From: Flavobacteriaceae bacterium
GTDB lineage: Bacteria; Bacteroidota; Bacteroidia; Flavobacteriales; Flavobacteriaceae
Assembly (NCBI GenBank): GCA_017856205.1
Contig: JAFMFL010000003.1
Coordinates: 1-43,290 of the forward strand
Length of the DNA stretch: 43,290 bases
Reading direction: 5' to 3'
Each line of letters opens with the position of its first letter. Position 1 is the stretch's first letter. The notes below the pieces were generated by a model. The model saw only the letters and a program-made list of their open reading frames with translations, made no database searches and was not told the origin of the DNA. Positions 33,819 to 42,067 of this stretch are shown piece by piece. Made by a program: the position numbers and the translations under genes.

Positions 33819-34429
33819 TGAAACGATCTCCTACAACCGTATTTAGTGAATGGGCTGAAGAGGGTCGGGATGAAAAAATGGCCAAAGGGCATGAAGCTGC
33901 CGTTAGCAACATGCTTGATGGGGTGTTAAAAAACTACAATTCCTATCGTTTCATAGATGCCGGTTGTGGAAATGGTTGGGTAGTGCGTTTGGTAAATAAA
34001 GAGCCTAATTGTAAAAGTGCTTTAGGAGTAGATGGTTCAAAAAGAATGATTGAAAAAGCGCATCGCATTGACCCAAAAGGAGCATATCTTCATGCCGATC
34101 TTATGAGCTGGATTCCAGAAAAAAGAGCAGACATTGTTCACTCCATGGAAGTGATTTACTACCTCCCTAACCCAAAAGAATTTATTCAATCGGTTTATAC
34201 AAATTGGCTTGCAAAAAATGGGCGATTAATTGTCGGGCTGGATTTTTATATGGAAAATTCTTCTTCACATTCGTGGCCTGATGATTGTGGAATATCAATG
34301 ATGCATTTACTTGGTGAAAAAGAATGGATTGCGTTTTTTGAAGATGCTGGCTTTCAGTCTATACAATCGCGGCGTTTTGGTGCAAAAGAAAGCTGGGCAG
34401 GGACCTTAATCGTATCGGGTATAAAATAA
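33818..34429 (+). CDS. Class I SAM-dependent methyltransferase
   Basis: 203 residues. The SAM-binding motif I is FIDAGCGNGWVVRLV (about 46-60), followed by ALGVDGSKRMIEKA and the motif II-like ADIVHSMEVIYYLPNP. The SAM site is complete. The substrate is unknown; candidates are small molecules or proteins. Translation should be coupled to the giant surface protein because its ATG overlaps that stop (TAATG). Whether it modifies that protein or is simply co-expressed is not shown. No signal peptide: cytoplasmic. Confidence 0.88.
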   Translation: MKRSPTTVFSEWAEEGRDEKMAKGHEAAVSNMLDGVLKNYNSYRFIDAGCGNGWVVRLVNKEPNCKSALGVDGSKRMIEKAHRIDPKGAYLHADLMSWIPEKRADIVHSMEVIYYLPNPKEFIQSVYTNWLAKNGRLIVGLDFYMENSSSHSWPDDCGISMMHLLGEKEWIAFFEDAGFQSIQSRRFGAKESWAGTLIVSGIK

Positions 34430-34510
34430 AGCCTATACTACACAAAAAGGAACAAGGAATGTCGTTTTTAGTATTTCCTTTATATTAGCAAGAATATAAA
34501 AACCCTTATT

Positions 34511-35038
34511 ATGAAACCATTCTTAATTATTCTACTTATATCTGCTACTTCTATTCAAGCACAAAATTTTAGAGGACTAGACAAAAGCCCCATGGATAAA
34601 GCGCAATACCCTGCTAGCCACAGAGTAAATGAAAAAATCGCTGTGATTACCTACAGCAGACCTCAACTAAAAGGCAGGACTTTCGAAGAAATTGTACCAC
34701 TCAACAAGATTTGGCGTACAGGAGCAAACGAAGCCACTGAACTTAGGCTGTTTGCTGATATTCAAATTGAAAATACATCCATTAAGGCAGGCACATATTC
34801 TATATTTACGATTCCTAAAGAAGAATCGGTTACGTTCATTATTAATGCCGCAACCAATCTTTGGGGGGCATATGCATACGATGCCGATAAAGACATTTTA
34901 CGGGTTTCGGTTCCCAGAACAAAAGCCGATGAGTCGTTAGAAGCGTTCTCCATTGCTTTTTCTGATAAAGGAGAACAGCCAAAAATTCATTTTGGTTGGG
35001 CAACTATTCGTTTTGAAGTTCCTTTTACTGTTTTGTAA
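34511..35038 (+). CDS. DUF2911 family exported protein
   Basis: 175 residues with a signal peptide (about 1-18, ATSIQAQ). The DUF2911 blocks VITYSRPQLKGRTFEEIVP, IWRTGANEATELRLF, AGTYSIFTIPKE and LWGAYAYDADKDILRV are all present. DUF2911 is widespread in Bacteroidota and its function is unknown. The spacer 34430-34510 holds a TATATTAG sequence (34481-34488), one base from the promoter consensus, suggesting its own promoter. Confidence 0.88.
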   Translation: MKPFLIILLISATSIQAQNFRGLDKSPMDKAQYPASHRVNEKIAVITYSRPQLKGRTFEEIVPLNKIWRTGANEATELRLFADIQIENTSIKAGTYSIFTIPKEESVTFIINAATNLWGAYAYDADKDILRVSVPRTKADESLEAFSIAFSDKGEQPKIHFGWATIRFEVPFTVL

Positions 35039-35065
35039 CTCCTTTACTAAACACCTCAGGTAATC

Positions 35066-35611
35066 TTACTCACAAGCTCCTGGTTCATAAGAAGTAACAC
35101 CGCCATAATTGGTTGCTACACAATCGTTTGAATACGTGATGCCATCACATCCACAAACAGGGTCATATTGTTTTGTGCATGCCATCTCTTTTGACATATT
35201 ATATGGATCTGTACAGCTTAATGGGGCGTCCCCTTTTTTAAAGTAATAGGTAACTTCATCATCCGCTATTTCGGGTACATCAATATAGCTTAGGGCTAGT
35301 TTGTCGTCTATTAACTTATAGTGATATTCCTTTCCATTTGAAAGACGAAGCACATTATCCCTAACGCTGTATTCTGTAGGCTCATAAAGTGCCGTAATAC
35401 CAACAGATTTTCCATCAACCCCTTTGCTTAATAAACGTTTTTCAGAAGGAAAAATCCACAGTTGGTTTGTGTTAAAATCATAGTTATCAAAAAAACAGAA
35501 GCAACTCACATCTTCCAGTATCCACTGCCCTTCAATTGATTCTACAACCTTAATTTCAGTGTCTTTACAGGTAAAAAAAATGAGGAAAAAACAAAAAATA
35601 ATACTCTTCAT
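35066..35611 (-). CDS. Lipoprotein with a C-terminal Kazal-type protease inhibitor domain
   Basis: 181 residues. The N-terminus MKSIIFCFFLIFFTCKD looks like a short lipoprotein signal with C15 as the lipid site. A lipocalin-like or META-like beta region (about 20-125, SIEGQWILEDVSCFCFF, DNVLRLSNGKEYHYKL) follows. The last ~45 residues are a Kazal domain: CTKQYDPVCGCDGITYSNDC, then GGVTSYEPGAC. The DPVCGCDGxTYxNxC pattern is textbook. It probably sits on the cell surface and could inhibit serine proteases of other organisms or of the cell itself. An exact TACATTTG box (35637-35644) lies 25 bases upstream. Confidence 0.85.
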   Translation of the reverse strand: MKSIIFCFFLIFFTCKDTEIKVVESIEGQWILEDVSCFCFFDNYDFNTNQLWIFPSEKRLLSKGVDGKSVGITALYEPTEYSVRDNVLRLSNGKEYHYKLIDDKLALSYIDVPEIADDEVTYYFKKGDAPLSCTDPYNMSKEMACTKQYDPVCGCDGITYSNDCVATNYGGVTSYEPGACE

Positions 35612-35636
35612 AAAAAGCAGTAATCAATTATTGTAC

Positions 35637-35644
35637 CAAATGTA
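35637..35644 (-). promoter_or_regulatory. -7 promoter element (TACATTTG) for the Kazal lipoprotein
   Basis: Exact TAnnTTTG match, 25 bases before the ATG and just downstream of the terminator of the preceding operon, so this gene is probably transcribed independently. Confidence 0.5.
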
Positions 35645-35646
35645 AT

Positions 35647-35672
35647 AAAAAACCCCTACGTAAAGAAGGGGC
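35647..35672 (-). terminator. Intrinsic terminator after the TonB receptor-DUF5689-endonuclease I unit
   Basis: On the minus strand CCCCTT, a spacer, and AGGGG form a GC-rich stem followed by TTTTTT. It lies about 70 bases after the endonuclease I stop. The remaining bases of 35612-35741 show nothing else. Confidence 0.65.
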
Positions 35673-35741
35673 GTGTTGGTGGAACAGGGGAGTAAAGTCG
35701 AACTATTTTGATAGTGATTTAGCTACCTTCAAATAAACACA

Positions 35742-36770
35742 TTAAATCGAATTTACGATCAACTTTTTTATAATCACTTTATTATCATACTTCAGATTAA
35801 GAAAATAAATCCCTGTTGAAGTTGGCATTTGAATACGATTAACATAACCTGAAAGTTGACGAATAACCTTTCCTTGCATATCAATAAGTTCAATCTGAGT
35901 GTAGTTAATATCACTTTCAAGAGTTAAATATTCCGTTTTAATGGGGTTAGGAATAAATACTTCATCTTCACGATCTAATGAAACAGATAATGAAGAACTC
36001 CATTGATTATCTCTATTATTCCCCCACAAATAATCTACAAGCTCAGGGTGGTCAATAAAAGGATTTCGATTTCCTTGATAGCTGTATATCACGTTGTTGC
36101 GATTCCGTTCAAAATCATCAACAGGATCTAGAGTATGCCATTGAAGAAGCGTGGAACGTACACCATGACGAGGTAATTTGCTTGAAATTGAGTAGATTTC
36201 ATCTGTCATTTCTAAATCCAACTCGCCATTGTCGCCTTCATAACGAACGTCCATATAGAAAATGATGCGAGCAACATCCCCTTTATCTTCATCCCTTGGT
36301 TCAAAAATGAGTGCAGAGCCATTGTATTTATTACCAAAGGTTTGTTGGCAATTATTTTCACACTCATCAAAGCTGTAATTACTACGAGTAGAGTTTACGG
36401 AAATGTTACTTGCTCTTAAATTATGAAGGTCCGAATGCTCTGGATATTTATTTTCAAAGTCCCCGCGAGATTTAGCCCACACGTGTTCTCTATTCCATCC
36501 ACTGTGGTTATCACCAGAAACAGATTCGCGTGTGTAAATTAATATGATATTACTCCCATTATTGGGGTCTACATCTGATTCCTTTAATTTATCTCTAGTC
36601 TCAGAAGTGTAATTAAAATACTCGTGGTCATCAATAATATTGTGTAGTGCTGACTTTAACGACTGATCAGATAAATTTTCAGCGGCGCTATAATATCCAG
36701 AGGGAATTTGACTGTAAGTACTTGTAACTATACAGGTAGTAGTGACTAAAAACAATAGGATTACTCTCAA
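35742..36770 (-). CDS. Secreted endonuclease I with T9SS type A sorting domain
   Basis: 342 residues. A signal peptide (about 1-21, TSTYSQ) precedes an endonuclease I (EndA/NucM-type) domain. The catalytic segment GWNREHVWAKSRG (His-Asn type, beta-beta-alpha metal) is followed by DLHNLRASNISVNSTR and FEPRDEDKGDVARIIFYM, both conserved in the family. After residue ~265 comes IPNPIKTEYLTL and the GIYFLNLKYDNKVIIKKLIV strand pair of a type A sorting domain. It should degrade DNA and possibly RNA outside the cell. Starts 7 bases after the DUF5689 lipoprotein, as third gene of a unit with the TonB receptor. Confidence 0.93.
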   Translation of the reverse strand: MRVILLFLVTTTCIVTSTYSQIPSGYYSAAENLSDQSLKSALHNIIDDHEYFNYTSETRDKLKESDVDPNNGSNIILIYTRESVSGDNHSGWNREHVWAKSRGDFENKYPEHSDLHNLRASNISVNSTRSNYSFDECENNCQQTFGNKYNGSALIFEPRDEDKGDVARIIFYMDVRYEGDNGELDLEMTDEIYSISSKLPRHGVRSTLLQWHTLDPVDDFERNRNNVIYSYQGNRNPFIDHPELVDYLWGNNRDNQWSSSLSVSLDREDEVFIPNPIKTEYLTLESDINYTQIELIDMQGKVIRQLSGYVNRIQMPTSTGIYFLNLKYDNKVIIKKLIVNSI

Positions 36771-36777
36771 TGTGTCC

Positions 36778-38187
36778 TTATTTCTTTAAAAAAAGAACAT
36801 CATCAACAAAATATCCACCATCCAAGGATGTGTCTGTTCCTGAACCTACATACTTAAATCCAATGTGAATAGTACCTGAATATCTGGAAATATCGATGAG
36901 CCCAACATCTTGGAATTCATACCATCTTATATCTTCACCAGGGATTGATACATTCATTTTTTCCCAAGTAGCAGATGTCACATTTGAACCATCAAAGTCT
37001 GAAGAAATAAACACTTCTAGCGTATTATTAACCTCATCGTCAAGATGGTGCTGAGCGAGTTTAAAATTAACGAAAGCATTTGTAGCACCTGTCAAATCAA
37101 AGGCAGGGGTAACAAGCCAACCGATATTGACATCGTCACCTGTTCTAAAGCCACTAAACTCAACATATCCATTCCCGTTAAAATACTGTTCTGTCCACAG
37201 CTCACCACCTACTTCGGCATAATTAACCCATCCGCTATAATCAAAATTTGAATTGTCAACAACATCATCAAAGGTTTCTTCAAGAACTTTTTCAAAATCT
37301 GAAAGTTGAAGCAGCTCACATGGTCCTCCATTTAAATTAACATCTTGAGTTGAATTTAACATTAAAACCAAGTTGTCTCCATTATATGTTTTTGAAACAA
37401 TAGCTTTTAGAGTACCCGTCCCAGAAGGTAGAATTTCTTGTTTAAAGGTTGCATAGGCACTTGTTTCTAATAAAAAGGTCTTCTTTGAAAACCCATCACA
37501 AGCTTCAAGTGTACGCTGCGTATCAAATGTGTCGTTGGGATCTACATAAGGGTCTCCTGCATCTGCAGGCGCAACGTTTACATCATCAATTTGCACCATA
37601 ATTCCTACATGGCTGTCGTTGATTTGAGAAAACTTAACGCTTAATGGTGATATTTCACTAGTTGTGGTAGATCGGAGTATGTGCGCTTTCATGACCTCTT
37701 CTCTAATGTTCGTAATACGGTTTTGCGCACTATCTAATTCGCCTATTGTGATAACTCCATCACCAGTACGGTATTCGCCAACATACAAGCCTTTTAAATC
37801 AACATAAACTTCTCTACCAATATTGAACATATTATAAGAATCTGTAATGTCGACTAGCATACGAATTGCTGCGGTTGGAGCACTTGGGTCGTCTTGAATA
37901 TAAAATTCTTTATAGAAATTTCCTGTTGCATCTGACGAAACGACATAGCCTTTGATTACAATATCAGACATGATTTCGGTCGCTTCACCACTGACCATCA
38001 AGTCTTTTGCATATGCTATCGATACAAGGTCTTTTTGCCCAGAGTCAATATTAGACATAAGTGTGGTTAAAGAAGTGTTTTCTTCAGCGCCTAAAGAGGT
38101 TGGAATTTCAAAAATATCTTCCTGCTGACAAGCAGTAATAAAAAATATCAAGGCGATAAACAGGGTGGTTTTAGTAACTATATTCAT
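36778..38187 (-). CDS. DUF5689 lipoprotein with C-terminal choice-of-anchor J-like domain
   Basis: 469 residues. Lipoprotein signal with ITACQQED (C20). The DUF5689 region (about 40-280) contains IVIKGYVVSSDATGNFYKEF, a predicted OB-like fold. A second beta-sandwich (about 310-469) resembles choice-of-anchor J domains: NIGWLVTPAFDLTGA and DGGYFVDDVLFLKK. DUF5689 proteins are frequent neighbours of TonB receptors and secreted nucleases in Bacteroidota, which suggests a surface ligand-binding lipoprotein comparable in position, though not in fold, to SusD. Ligand unknown. Starts 11 bases after the receptor gene. Confidence 0.85.
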   Translation of the reverse strand: MNIVTKTTLFIALIFFITACQQEDIFEIPTSLGAEENTSLTTLMSNIDSGQKDLVSIAYAKDLMVSGEATEIMSDIVIKGYVVSSDATGNFYKEFYIQDDPSAPTAAIRMLVDITDSYNMFNIGREVYVDLKGLYVGEYRTGDGVITIGELDSAQNRITNIREEVMKAHILRSTTTSEISPLSVKFSQINDSHVGIMVQIDDVNVAPADAGDPYVDPNDTFDTQRTLEACDGFSKKTFLLETSAYATFKQEILPSGTGTLKAIVSKTYNGDNLVLMLNSTQDVNLNGGPCELLQLSDFEKVLEETFDDVVDNSNFDYSGWVNYAEVGGELWTEQYFNGNGYVEFSGFRTGDDVNIGWLVTPAFDLTGATNAFVNFKLAQHHLDDEVNNTLEVFISSDFDGSNVTSATWEKMNVSIPGEDIRWYEFQDVGLIDISRYSGTIHIGFKYVGSGTDTSLDGGYFVDDVLFLKK

Positions 38188-38198
38188 GCTTTTATCCT

Positions 38199-40976
38199 TT
38201 AAAATCGTACATATACATTTAAGAAGTAATTTGTTCCTCGGCCATACCAGTATTTTGGGCCAAATTGTCGTTTGGGTAATTGAAAATCCTGGCGCAACTC
38301 TCTGAAGTTGGCGTTCCTAGATTGCTCAAAACCGCCTGTTCTGAAAACACTGTCAAAGATGTTGTTGACACTCAAGAAAAAACCTACATAATTACCATAA
38401 CTAATACGCCATGATTTACCCAAAACAAGATTCGAAACGAAATAGTCTCCAAACTCTTCTTGTTGAAGTAATTCACGTGCCAATACAGGATCGTAATCGT
38501 TGAATGGTAGGCCATCGCTATCCAAGAGGAAGTTTTGCGTTCTGTTAATTGGACTGGCATCCACGTATGTGTTCCTAAAGAAGTTTGTTGTAAAGCCAAA
38601 CCACCAATAATTCTGTCTAAACTCGAAACCAAGCGAATAGGCTTCCTGTGGACCATTTGCAATGCGCAGGTTTTTCATTTTGGCAGTGCCAAAATCTAAA
38701 TAACCAAAGTCATCTGAAGTTAAATACACGCTCGGATTATTGGTATAAATATGTCTGCCTACAGATGCAGCGCCCTTAAGTGTTAAAACTGGCAATACAT
38801 TGGCTTCAAAACCAAACTCAACTCCTTGGTATTCTTTGTCAATATTTTGAGAAATCTCTTGAACAAAAGAAGATGTGTCGCCTCCAATACCCTCTGCAAA
38901 GAAAAATGATATTTCGCTTGCGTTAGCAATTGTTGTGTAATACCCCGATAATCTTAAAGACAGATTTGGAGCCCTTAAAATATAACTGATGTCAAAAGAA
39001 TTTATCTCCTCTATTTCCAAATCACGGCCAGCCAGCTCTCCCACGATGTAATGATTCTCTCTAGAATTTGCGTATGCATTACGCAAATGAGGTGCGCGTT
39101 GCATCCAAGCTACATTGGCATCAAACAAATGTTTTCCACTCAATTTGTATGTAAGACCGGCCTTACCGCTTAAGGTGTTAAAACTGAGTTTCTTTCCTTT
39201 TCCAAAAGAATTGGCAGGGTATGCGCCATGTCTGTATAATCCTTCCCTTTGATAATTGGTTTGCTTCAATGAAGTAGAAACATATCCATCAAAACGTTTT
39301 AAATTAAACTGCGTTTTAGCATACAACTCTGTTTGTTCTACGTCAAAATTGTAATTGTAACGAAAACGATCTCCTAGCCCTGCAGTCGCATTCGGATCTT
39401 CAGTATTAAATCCATAACCGTCAAAGGAATCCTGATTGAGGTAAAAAGAAGCCCCAAGCATATCTTGTATTTCGGCAAAGTTTTCAGATTTTAAATCCTG
39501 GTGTGTCACATTTAACACAAGACTTACTTCGTCGTTGATAAAGGTTTTAAGTGACGAGTTAAATGTAAATTGAGTATCGTCAGACCGGTCTTCATACAAT
39601 ACATACGCGGCTGGCAGATTTGCTAATCCGGCATTTAAGTTAGCATCATACATACGGTTCCAGTCCACTTGACCGTCAGACAGTAACTTTTCTTGAGCAA
39701 GATAGGCACCTGAGTAATCGGGGCCATTTGAGTCTGCGAGAAAATAACTCGGCAAATCTTGGTAATACGTTGGGCTTGGATTTGCGCCCCCAGGATAGTC
39801 AAGCCTGCTATTTCCGTGTTCTCCAAATTGATAAGCAAAGTTGGTCTTCATGGACGTCTTGGGAGAAAGCTCAAGTTCGTGATTAAGCATTATGATAGGT
39901 TCAACGAGTCGCCTGACGCGTGAGTTTCGTTGCTTGCCATTTTGGTTACCCCAATATTCGTTGTATTGAATTCCCTTTAAATCATATACTTCTTGCGTAT
40001 TTGGAGATGACTTGCCTCTTCGGTTTGGGGTTGCAATAACAGTTAAATTGAGACTTTGTTTTTCCATCACTTTCTCGACAGAAAGCAACAGCGATTGAGC
40101 ATCATAAAAAGTCCCATCAATAAAGCCAGACTCACCCCATCGATTTCCAATTGAAAAAGCATAGGCCCAGCCTTTGCTGCTTAAACCACTTGCATGGCTA
40201 AACATGGCACGATTGGTATAAGAACGGTTTGATGAGGAATAAGTGACTCGACTGCCTACTCTATATTCAGATGCCTTTGTACTGATGTTTGAACTTCCAA
40301 TCAAACCTCCAAAATTATAATCTGATGACTGAGCTCCCAAAGTTAATTCTTGGTTACGCATCATGTCATTTAGACCCCCCCAATTACTCCATTGTGGACG
40401 ACCATTAAAAAACTTATTCATCGGAATTCCATTGATTTGAACTGCACCCAAATCATTGTCAAGTCCTCGCACACGAAAAAAGGAAGAGCTAAATTCAAAC
40501 GCAGCAGTTCTTAAAAATATGTCTTGAGTAGATTGAAGTAATCCAGAGATATTCCCAGCAGCTTGGTCATCTTCACTGAGTTCGTCGTCGGATAAAATGA
40601 TTAATTGTTGGTTGGCAGCAATATTATCTGAAGCGCTTTCATCGATTTGAAGCACCACAGTTAAGACATCCCCTGCATCAGCCTCCATCACATAGGTTTC
40701 GTAATTAGAGGCAGTGAATGTGAACAATGCCTTTGTGTTGATTTGCAAGTCGAACTCACCATTTGCATTTGATGTGGTGGAAACTCCAAGTTCTGGAGCT
40801 TGAATAAGGACATTTTCTATAGGCTTGCCTTCTGTATCAACAATTAAACCCGAAACTTTTTCTTGAGCTATGGCAACTTGAAACGCGATGAGGAAAATTA
40901 GAAAACTACGCAATCGTAAAATTTTTATTTTGGTCCCTAAATTAAGTCTATTTTTGTTAAAATTTGAATACATCAT
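38199..40976 (-). CDS. TonB-dependent receptor with carboxypeptidase-like regulatory domain
   Basis: About 925 residues from ATG 40976. A signal peptide ending IAFQVAIAQ precedes a carboxypeptidase-like (CarboxypepD_reg) domain starting EKVSGLIVDTEGKPIENVLI. A plug domain (FFRVRGLDNDLGAVQINGIP) and a 22-strand-type barrel follow, ending in aromatic YFLNVYVRF. Imports a ligand across the outer membrane using TonB energy. No SusD partner is nearby; the DUF5689 lipoprotein takes that position. The start is uncertain: ATG 40976 overlaps the divergent gene's ATG and contains its promoter box. TTG 40913 (RSFLIFLIAF...) would give a standard signal peptide and may be correct. Confidence 0.88.
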   Translation of the reverse strand: MMYSNFNKNRLNLGTKIKILRLRSFLIFLIAFQVAIAQEKVSGLIVDTEGKPIENVLIQAPELGVSTTSNANGEFDLQINTKALFTFTASNYETYVMEADAGDVLTVVLQIDESASDNIAANQQLIILSDDELSEDDQAAGNISGLLQSTQDIFLRTAAFEFSSSFFRVRGLDNDLGAVQINGIPMNKFFNGRPQWSNWGGLNDMMRNQELTLGAQSSDYNFGGLIGSSNISTKASEYRVGSRVTYSSSNRSYTNRAMFSHASGLSSKGWAYAFSIGNRWGESGFIDGTFYDAQSLLLSVEKVMEKQSLNLTVIATPNRRGKSSPNTQEVYDLKGIQYNEYWGNQNGKQRNSRVRRLVEPIIMLNHELELSPKTSMKTNFAYQFGEHGNSRLDYPGGANPSPTYYQDLPSYFLADSNGPDYSGAYLAQEKLLSDGQVDWNRMYDANLNAGLANLPAAYVLYEDRSDDTQFTFNSSLKTFINDEVSLVLNVTHQDLKSENFAEIQDMLGASFYLNQDSFDGYGFNTEDPNATAGLGDRFRYNYNFDVEQTELYAKTQFNLKRFDGYVSTSLKQTNYQREGLYRHGAYPANSFGKGKKLSFNTLSGKAGLTYKLSGKHLFDANVAWMQRAPHLRNAYANSRENHYIVGELAGRDLEIEEINSFDISYILRAPNLSLRLSGYYTTIANASEISFFFAEGIGGDTSSFVQEISQNIDKEYQGVEFGFEANVLPVLTLKGAASVGRHIYTNNPSVYLTSDDFGYLDFGTAKMKNLRIANGPQEAYSLGFEFRQNYWWFGFTTNFFRNTYVDASPINRTQNFLLDSDGLPFNDYDPVLARELLQQEEFGDYFVSNLVLGKSWRISYGNYVGFFLSVNNIFDSVFRTGGFEQSRNANFRELRQDFQLPKRQFGPKYWYGRGTNYFLNVYVRF
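40949..40956 (+). promoter_or_regulatory. -7 promoter element (TATTTTTG) for the endonuclease/exonuclease/phosphatase gene
   Basis: Exact TAnnTTTG match, 18 bases before the ATG at 40975. A TTTG lies at 40929-40932, 16 bases upstream, slightly short of usual spacing. Its position inside the longest TonB-receptor frame argues for a later start of that receptor. Confidence 0.5.
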
Positions 40977-42015
40977 GAAAAAGTTTATCCTCTTTTTTTT
41001 CACTGTTGCATTACATTTTTATGTGTTTTCACAAGAGCAGAAATACGCTGTTGAAGCAATAGCATTTTACAATGTTGAAAACCTCTTTGACCACTATGAT
41101 GACCCTAAAACCAGTGACGATGATCGCACTCCTACAGGTCGTGACAAATGGACTGAAGAAATATTTGAAAAGAAACTTACGAACACCGCAAAAGTAATTG
41201 CTGACATAGGTACTGATGTTACGGGCGGTGCACCAGCGATTATTGGACTTTCAGAAGTTGAAAATCGGTATGTGATTGAGCGGCTTGTTAAACATCCGTT
41301 ACTTAGGAAATACAATTATGGAATCGCGCACTTTGAGTCTCCTGACGAAAGAGGCATTGATGTGTGTTTGTTGTTTCAAAAAAGTAAGTTTACCCTTTTG
41401 CGGGCAAAAAAACATTTCCTTTCGCTGTTTGATTCGGATGGAGACCGCGACTTTACAAGGGATCAGCTCGTAGTATCTGGGTTGTTAGGTAACGAACTTC
41501 TTTATTTGATTGTTCACCATTGGCCCTCTCGCAGTGGCGGACAAGTCAGAAGTGAACCAAAGCGAATAGCCGCAGGTGAGTTAAACAGAAAAACCGTAGA
41601 TTCTATTCGAGCTATCAATCCCAACGCAAAAATTATCAACATGGGTGACTTTAATGATGACCCCACTGACAAAAGCGTAGTACAGGCTTTAGGCGCTGTA
41701 GGAAATCGAGATGAAATAGCAACGCAAACAACCTTTTATAACCCCATGATGTCTTTCTATAATCGTGGTATTGGAACAAGCTGCTACAGAGATAAATGGA
41801 ATGTGCTAGACCAAGTTCATATAAGCCCTAGCTTACTTGTTGAGAGTAAAAAGAACTGGTATTTTTGGAAAGCCGGGATTTTTAACCCAAGATATCTTTA
41901 TAACAAAACCGGGCGTTATAAAGGGTATCCTTTTAGAAGCTTTGCTGGAGGAAAATACACAGGTGGATATAGCGACCACTTCCCTGTGTATGCATTGCTG
42001 ATAAAAAAACAATAG
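40975..42015 (+). CDS. Exported endonuclease/exonuclease/phosphatase family protein
   Basis: 346 residues with a signal peptide (about 1-19, FYVFSQ). DNase I-like catalytic blocks are present in order: FYNVENLFD (Asn), LSEVENR (metal-binding Glu), VHHWPSRSGG (His), MGDFNDDPTD (Asp/Asn) and GYSDHFPVYA (SDH). The family includes DNases, phosphodiesterases and phosphatases, so the exact substrate is not fixed; the neighbourhood favours nucleic acid or nucleotides. I chose the ATG at 40975, which starts a clean signal peptide; the frame to 40888 is longer but has no signal. The gene is divergent from the TonB receptor and ends at a strong terminator. Confidence 0.9.
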   Translation: MKKFILFFFTVALHFYVFSQEQKYAVEAIAFYNVENLFDHYDDPKTSDDDRTPTGRDKWTEEIFEKKLTNTAKVIADIGTDVTGGAPAIIGLSEVENRYVIERLVKHPLLRKYNYGIAHFESPDERGIDVCLLFQKSKFTLLRAKKHFLSLFDSDGDRDFTRDQLVVSGLLGNELLYLIVHHWPSRSGGQVRSEPKRIAAGELNRKTVDSIRAINPNAKIINMGDFNDDPTDKSVVQALGAVGNRDEIATQTTFYNPMMSFYNRGIGTSCYRDKWNVLDQVHISPSLLVESKKNWYFWKAGIFNPRYLYNKTGRYKGYPFRSFAGGKYTGGYSDHFPVYALLIKKQ

Positions 42016-42022
42016 GCATAAA

Positions 42023-42047
42023 AAAAGCGGAACAATGTTCCGCTTTT
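42023..42047. terminator. Bidirectional intrinsic terminator
   Basis: Perfect 11-base stem AAAAGCGGAAC / GTTCCGCTTTT with a 3-base AAT loop, between two convergent genes. The A-run and T-run ends make it work on either strand. Confidence 0.85.
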
Positions 42048-42067
42048 GCTTTAGTGAGGAAACAGTT

